This document shows, one piece after another, positions 13,721 through 17,867 of a DNA stretch of 17,867 bases (its first letter is position 1; every line of letters starts with the position of its first letter). Source of the DNA: an uncultured Sutterella sp. (GTDB taxonomy: Bacteria; Pseudomonadota; Gammaproteobacteria; Burkholderiales; Burkholderiaceae_F); NCBI GenBank assembly GCA_934255515.1, contig CAKQON010000032.1, positions 1 through 17,867 on the forward strand. The letters are read 5' to 3'. The position numbers and the translations under genes are program-made. Under the pieces are notes generated by a model. It saw nothing but the letters and a program-made list of their open reading frames with translations, was not told the DNA's origin and did no database searches.

Positions 13721-15556
13721 TCAAGCTGCGGGGTGTCCCACATAGATAGCTTCAATCAGGTGTCCCCAGCGGGCAAAGATTTCCTTTCTGCGCGGCTTCA
13801 TGGTCGGCGTGAGAAGGCCGTTCTCAATCGTGAAGGGCTCGCGCACGACGGCAATCGAGCGCGGAATGCCGTAGGAAGGGAAGTCCTTCGCCGCGGCGCG
13901 CACGCGCTTCAGAAGGAGCCTCGTCATGCTTCTGTCCGTGAGCGAGTCGGGATCCTCGGGATCGAGCTCCATTTCCCGGCAGAGCGACTGCCAGAGCTCA
14001 GGCTGCACGACGATGAGCGCGCTGATGAAGGGGCGGTTTTCGCCGTAGACGAAGACCTGCTCGAAAAGCGGGTCGTTCTGAATGGCGAATTCGAGATCCA
14101 CCGGCGCGATCTTTTCGCCCGTGGAGGTCACGATGATTTCTTTGAGACGCCCGCGGATGCGCACGCGTCCGCCGTCGGAGAGATCCGCCTGGTCGCCCGT
14201 GCGGAACCACCCGTCCTCGGTGAAGGCGCGGGCGGTATCGGCCGGACGCTGCCAGTAGCCCTGCATGACCTGGGGACCGCGGACCTGCAGCTCGTCGTGT
14301 TCGCCGAGCCTCACTTCCGTATCCTCCACAGGCCAGCCCACGCAGTCGGGGTGGTTCATGCGGTCTGCGGTAAAGGAAATGATGGGACTCGTTTCCGTGA
14401 GGCCGTAAACCTGGCGAATGGGAAGCCCCATCGCGCAGAAGTAGCGGGCAACGGTCGCGGAAAGGCTCGCGCCCCCCGCAAAGATCGCCTTCATGCGGCC
14501 GCCGAAGACGGCGCGCACCTTGACGCCGACATCCTCGTCAAGGGTCGGAAGCACGGTTTCGTCAAGCTGCGCGCGCTCCGAAGGCTCCACGGGAAGGCCG
14601 TTTTCGCGGCAGAAGCGCCGCCAGCCGGTTTCGGCCGCCCAGGCGGCGATGTACTGATCGTGCTCGGACGCTTTGGAGAGCTCGAGCTGCAGCTTCTGGT
14701 AGATGCGCTCGAGAACGCGCGGCACCGTGCACATCAATGTCGGACGCACTTCCGCAAGGTCGGCTTCGATATGGGCGACCGAGCGGGCGAAGGCCATGGA
14801 GGCTCCGTGCGCGAGGGCGAGGTAGTGCGCGACCGTGCGCTCAAACGTATGCGAGAACGGGAGGAACGAAAGGTAGACGTCGTCGGGCGTGACCTCAATG
14901 CGTCTGGAAATCTGCTTCACGTTCGCAACCAGATTGGCGTGGGTCAGCATGACGCCCTTCGGCCGTCCGGTGGTGCCGGAGGTGTAGATGAAGCCAGCGA
15001 GGCTTTCGGCCCTCGGGCCGTCGGGCAGGGCGTCGTCGGGGATGCCGTTCCCGCGGGCGAGCCACGTTTCAAGACCCGACACGCGCACGCCGCTCTCTTC
15101 CTCGTCTCCGAGGTCGTTGATGAGGACGACTTCCACAAGGTCGGGAAGCTTTCCGGAAACGGCATGAATGGCGTTCCAGCGCGCTCTCGAGGTCGTTACG
15201 AGAATGCGGCTTCCCGAATCGCGGAGAATGTAGGAGGAGGACCCCGGCGTATCGATGGCGTGAAGCGGAACCGGCACGAGGCCTGCCGCGAGCGCCGACT
15301 GATCGAAGGTCACCGCGTCGATGGAATTCGTGAGGAGCATTGCCGCCCGGTCTCCCGGACGAAGCCCCGCCGCATGAAAGGCGCGCCGCCAGCGCATCAC
15401 GGACTGGCAGAACTCGCGCCAGGTGACGGAAATCCAGCGGTTTTCCGCGTAGTCGAACTGACGGAAGGCTTCGCGCTCGGGCATCTCCCGCACGGTGCGT
15501 GCGAGGTACTGTGGGATGGTGACGGGGCTCCCCGTCGGAAGATCTCGATCAAGCAT
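13721..15556 (-). CDS. Long-chain acyl-CoA synthetase (AMP-binding), second copy
   Basis: A 611-residue ANL-superfamily enzyme that activates fatty acids to acyl-AMP and then acyl-CoA. Motifs: ATP-binding P-loop YTSGTTGRPKG (191-201), FLPFSHTFER (231-240), YGLTETSP (384-391), TGD (453-455), hinge RGRLKEIIVTSTGEK (468-482), and the C-terminal LTPTMKPRR with Lys587 as likely catalytic lysine. The length and the long insert after the P-loop match the FadD15/ACSL-like group rather than acetyl-CoA synthetase. It starts 11 bases after the stop of its paralogue at 15568 with no Shine-Dalgarno (CCGCACAAAAA), so translation is probably coupled. Substrate chain length is unknown. Confidence 0.88.
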   Translation of the reverse strand: MLDRDLPTGSPVTIPQYLARTVREMPEREAFRQFDYAENRWISVTWREFCQSVMRWRRAFHAAGLRPGDRAAMLLTNSIDAVTFDQSALAAGLVPVPLHAIDTPGSSSYILRDSGSRILVTTSRARWNAIHAVSGKLPDLVEVVLINDLGDEEESGVRVSGLETWLARGNGIPDDALPDGPRAESLAGFIYTSGTTGRPKGVMLTHANLVANVKQISRRIEVTPDDVYLSFLPFSHTFERTVAHYLALAHGASMAFARSVAHIEADLAEVRPTLMCTVPRVLERIYQKLQLELSKASEHDQYIAAWAAETGWRRFCRENGLPVEPSERAQLDETVLPTLDEDVGVKVRAVFGGRMKAIFAGGASLSATVARYFCAMGLPIRQVYGLTETSPIISFTADRMNHPDCVGWPVEDTEVRLGEHDELQVRGPQVMQGYWQRPADTARAFTEDGWFRTGDQADLSDGGRVRIRGRLKEIIVTSTGEKIAPVDLEFAIQNDPLFEQVFVYGENRPFISALIVVQPELWQSLCREMELDPEDPDSLTDRSMTRLLLKRVRAAAKDFPSYGIPRSIAVVREPFTIENGLLTPTMKPRRKEIFARWGHLIEAIYVGHPAA

Positions 15557-15567
15557 TTTTTGTGCGG

Positions 15568-17430
15568 TCAGGCTTTCTTCTTCGGAGCAATGGCTTCATA
15601 CATGGCGTCGATCTTGTCGCCGTAGCGGCGCACGATCTGGGCGCGTTTGATCTTGAGGGTCGGCGTGAGAAGACCGTTTTCGATTGTCCACGGGGCGCGC
15701 AGGAGCGTGACGACGCGCGGAACGCCGTAGTTGGGAAAGCCCGCCGAAGCGGCCTTGATGCGGCGCAGCGCCGCCTGAGTGGCTTCGCGCGAGGTGAGCG
15801 ACTTCTCATCCTCAGGGTCGAGCCCGAGGCTTTCAGCAAGGCGCTTCCATTCATCGGGATTCACGACGGCAACAAGACCAATGCAGGGACGGTCGTCGCC
15901 CACTGCCATCGTCTGCGAGAAGAGCCGGTCGCATTCAATTGCAGCCTCAAGATCCGCGGGCGGCACTTTTTCGCCCGAGGAGGTAACGATGATTTCCTTG
16001 ATGCGGCCCGTGATGCGGATGTGTCCGTCTTCGTAGATTTCCGCCACGTCTCCGGTGGAGAGCCACCCTTCGTCGGAAAGAATCGCCTTCGTTGCGCCCT
16101 CTCGGTGCCAGTAGCCCTGCATGACCGAGGGGCCGCGCACCTGCAGTTCGCCCTCGGGCGAGAGGCGCACTTCAATATTGTCGAGCTTCGGTCCCACCGT
16201 GGTCGGGTGATTGCTTCCGATGCGGTTCACCGCAATGATCGGGCTCGTTTCCGTCATGCCGTAGCCCTGGTAGATGGGAACGCCCAATGCGAGGAAGACG
16301 CGGGCGACGGCAGGATTGAGCGCAGCGCCCCCGGAAATGTAGAGGTGAATGTTGTCGCCGAAGACCGCGCGGAGCTTTTTGCCCACCTTGCGGTCGAGGA
16401 ACCCGGCGACAAGGGGATCGAGCCACGCGCGGCCAGAGGGTTCAATGGGGAGATTGTTCTCGCGGCAGACGCGGCGCCAGCCCACTTCGACCGCCCAGTC
16501 GAAGAGGTACTGCACGTATTTGGGCTGCTTCGCGAGCCCGTCGCGCAGCTTCCCGTAGATCATGTCGTAGACGCGGGGCACCGACATCAGAATGCTCGGA
16601 CGGATGGTCTTCAGATCGTCGGCAAGGTTTGCAATCGAGCGGTTGAAGGCGAGCGTGAGCCCGCAGCCCACGGCGAGGTAGTAGGACGCCGTGCGCTCGA
16701 AGGTGTGCGAGAGCGGGAGGAAGGAAAGGAGTGTTTCGCCGCTCCAGGGCTGGAGGCTCAGGAGAACGCCCCGGAGGTTCGAGAGAACGTTCCTGTGCGT
16801 GAGCATGACGCCCTTGGGGCTCCCGGTCGTGCCCGAGGTATAGACGAGGGCGGCAAGATCGGTGGAGCGCGGTCCCGGGGGGAGCGGCGCCTCTGGCGTC
16901 TTTTTGAGCCAAGTTTCGAGCGACATCGTCGGAATGGCGGCATCCGGATCGTCGCAGAATTCATCGTCCGTAATGACGACGAGCTTCAGATTCGGGAGCT
17001 CCCCGGATTCGCGGATCTGACGCCACTTGAGCTTCTTGTTGGTGACGAGAACCTCGGCGCCCGAATCGTTGAGGATGTAGGCCGAGGATTTCGGCGTATC
17101 GATGGCGTGAAGCGGCACGGGCGTGAGGGCGTTCGCAAGGACCGACTGGTCGAAGAGCACCGCTTCCATGCAGTTCGGAAGGAGCATCGCCACGCGCGCG
17201 CCGCGTTCAAGCCCCATGCCGGCAAGTGCGTGACGCCAGCGCGCCACTTCGTCGTATGCCTCGCGGAAGGTCCAGTCGCGCCAAGTCTTCTTCTTCGCAT
17301 CCCAGGACTTCCAGCCAATGGCAGTCGGACGCTTTTCAACCTGGAGGGCGAGCATCTCGGGAATTGTGGAGAGCACATCCAGATCGCGGATGCGCTCAAG
17401 GCCTTCTTCTTGACGAGACATGGTGTTCAT
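15568..17430 (-). CDS. Long-chain acyl-CoA synthetase (AMP-binding), first copy
   Basis: A 620-residue paralogue of the gene downstream, collinear along its whole length. Motifs: YTSGTTGSPKG (197-207), FLPLSHTFER (237-246), YGMTETSP (390-397), TGD (459-461), TGRIKEIIVTSSGEK (474-488) and LTPTLKIKR with Lys593. It is predicted cytosolic or membrane-associated, supplying acyl-CoA for beta-oxidation or lipid synthesis. The start taken is ATG 17430 (MNTMSRQEEG); ATG 17421 is equally possible because neither has a Shine-Dalgarno. The frame is open up to a TTG at 17679, but those 83 residues are low-complexity and unlike the family, so I exclude them. It leads a two-gene operon on the - strand. Confidence 0.88.
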   Translation of the reverse strand: MNTMSRQEEGLERIRDLDVLSTIPEMLALQVEKRPTAIGWKSWDAKKKTWRDWTFREAYDEVARWRHALAGMGLERGARVAMLLPNCMEAVLFDQSVLANALTPVPLHAIDTPKSSAYILNDSGAEVLVTNKKLKWRQIRESGELPNLKLVVITDDEFCDDPDAAIPTMSLETWLKKTPEAPLPPGPRSTDLAALVYTSGTTGSPKGVMLTHRNVLSNLRGVLLSLQPWSGETLLSFLPLSHTFERTASYYLAVGCGLTLAFNRSIANLADDLKTIRPSILMSVPRVYDMIYGKLRDGLAKQPKYVQYLFDWAVEVGWRRVCRENNLPIEPSGRAWLDPLVAGFLDRKVGKKLRAVFGDNIHLYISGGAALNPAVARVFLALGVPIYQGYGMTETSPIIAVNRIGSNHPTTVGPKLDNIEVRLSPEGELQVRGPSVMQGYWHREGATKAILSDEGWLSTGDVAEIYEDGHIRITGRIKEIIVTSSGEKVPPADLEAAIECDRLFSQTMAVGDDRPCIGLVAVVNPDEWKRLAESLGLDPEDEKSLTSREATQAALRRIKAASAGFPNYGVPRVVTLLRAPWTIENGLLTPTLKIKRAQIVRRYGDKIDAMYEAIAPKKKA

Positions 17431-17677
17431 TTGTTTGGTGGAATTCGGGTGGCGGAGGAAAATGAGGTTCTGCAGGCTCAGCCGCGCCCGTGAAGGAAAA
17501 AGGCAAACCCGGGCAGCGGTTTGCGTGGTCAGACGTACTTCGAATTGTATCGGTGCCGGCCCGGGAGAAGCACCGCCGCGCTCGCCTGAGAGGCTTTCAT
17601 GCAGATGGATGAAGAGGAATGAATGCGCTTCAGCCCGGGCTTCAGGGAGAAGCGTCGAAGCCGACCGACAGCTTAAC
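17431..17677 (-). other. Long leader of the acyl-CoA synthetase operon
   Basis: About 250 bases with no recognisable gene lie between the start of the first acyl-CoA synthetase and the AT-rich promoter-like segment. Base composition is as GC-rich as the coding DNA, and the frame of the synthetase stays open through it, so an N-terminally extended form from a non-ATG start cannot be excluded. Confidence 0.4.
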
Positions 17678-17716
17678 AATATATACGAATAAATACGTAT
17701 TTTTCTCGGAATTCAA
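17678..17716 (-). promoter_or_regulatory. AT-rich promoter and repeat cluster for the acyl-CoA synthetase operon
   Basis: On the + strand AATATATACG (17678-17687) is followed at once by AATAAATACG (17688-17697), a tandem 10-bp repeat with one difference, and AAATACGTATTT (17691-17702) is a perfect 12-bp palindrome. On the - strand TTGAAT (17711-17716) and TTTATT (17688-17693) are spaced by 17 bases, a fair sigma70 pair. Overlap of repeats with the -10 suggests a regulator site; which regulator is unknown. Confidence 0.38.
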
Positions 17717-17732
17717 ATCTTAGGATGTGTTT

Positions 17733-17738
17733 TATGAT
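17733..17738 (+). promoter_or_regulatory. Possible rightward -10 hexamer
   Basis: TATGAT is a 5-of-6 match to the sigma70 -10. The best -35, TTCAAA at 17712-17717, is at a short 15-base spacing. It would drive transcription into the structured segment to its right. Confidence 0.25.
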
Positions 17739-17760
17739 TAATAGTTAACCCTGAAATTGC

Positions 17761-17867
17761 ACCGTTATAGGGCGAGTCGCGGAAAGACGGTTAGCCTGAA
17801 TATTTCGCCCAAAAATAGACCTTGGGCGTAGGCTCATCTGCAATCGGCAGGTGGGCCTAAATTTTCA
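17761..17867 (+). ncRNA. Candidate structured leader RNA or small RNA at the window edge
   Basis: No open frame here is credible, but pairing potential is dense. ACCGT / ACGGT (17761-17765 / 17787-17791); GGGCGA / TCGCCC (17770-17775 / 17805-17810); CGCCCAA / TTGGGCG (17806-17812 / 17822-17828), which competes with the previous stem; AGCCT / AGGCT (17793-17797 / 17830-17834); and a 13-bp hairpin TAGGCTCATCTGC / GCAGGTGGGCCTA (17829-17841 / 17847-17859) followed by AATTTTCA. The AGGCT arm is shared by two exclusive stems, like an antiterminator and terminator. The strand and the gene it serves are not visible. Confidence 0.35.

Noticed and set aside
11770..17493. Long + strand open frames at 11770-13359, 13733-15625 and 15562-17493
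   Set aside because: They are antisense shadows of guaB and the two acyl-CoA synthetases, with His/Arg/Asp-rich translations typical of reverse-complement frames.
17431..17679. N-terminal extension of the first acyl-CoA synthetase from a TTG at 17679
   Set aside because: The 83 extra residues look unlike the family and contain no recognisable domain; the family-like sequence begins after MNTMSRQ. It remains a minor possibility.
1..17867. CRISPR arrays, tRNA or rRNA genes, insertion sequences and attachment sites
   Set aside because: No spaced direct-repeat series, no tRNA cloverleaf or rRNA stretch, no transposase-like protein and no flanking inverted repeats were seen.

Overview
The window is a GC-rich, densely coded stretch of a Gram-negative chromosome. 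Outer-membrane porin architecture, a periplasmic asparaginase, and a GuaA with the SGSHxSxYEE stretch that I associate with beta-proteobacterial GMP synthases point to Burkholderiales. The asaccharolytic, amino-acid-centred gene set would suit a Sutterellaceae (Sutterella-like) gut organism; that family call is inference from gene style, not a database match. I see no rRNA, tRNA, insertion sequence, prophage or CRISPR array.

Layout. Positions 1-9879 are read on the + strand: pncB (NAD salvage); a CitMHS/NhaD-superfamily ion antiporter with a GTG start and a fold-prone leader; an ABC importer whose permease and ATPase are fused in one polypeptide, followed by its periplasmic binding protein; then a porin, a type II L-asparaginase (ansB) and peptidase T (pepT). 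Positions 10097-17430 are read on the - strand: two tandem paralogous long-chain acyl-CoA synthetases (11 bp apart), then guaB and guaA. The two halves converge at about 9880-10096, where there is a strong + terminator and a bidirectional hairpin. The right edge (17431-17867) has no protein gene; it holds an AT-rich promoter-like segment and a hairpin-dense stretch that may be the leader of something beyond the window.

How the genes fit together. Porin, AnsB and PepT form a plausible nutrient-acquisition set: entry of small peptides and amino acids through the outer membrane, periplasmic Asn to Asp plus ammonia, and cytosolic tripeptide cleavage. GuaB and GuaA are consecutive steps from IMP to GMP. 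The two acyl-CoA synthetases activate fatty acids for lipid synthesis or degradation. The ABC cassette resembles the sulfonate/taurine/nitrate/thiamine-precursor class, but its substrate cannot be read from sequence.

The coding genes are mostly ordinary housekeeping or transport families. The less explained material is non-coding: a near-perfect 23-bp palindrome in front of pncB, folded leaders before the antiporter and the porin, an A/U hairpin that includes the start codon of the binding protein, hairpins without U-tracts between porin, ansB and pepT, and a candidate switching RNA at the right edge. The permease-ATPase fusion is the most unusual protein. I did not find convincing evidence of a wholly new multi-gene system.
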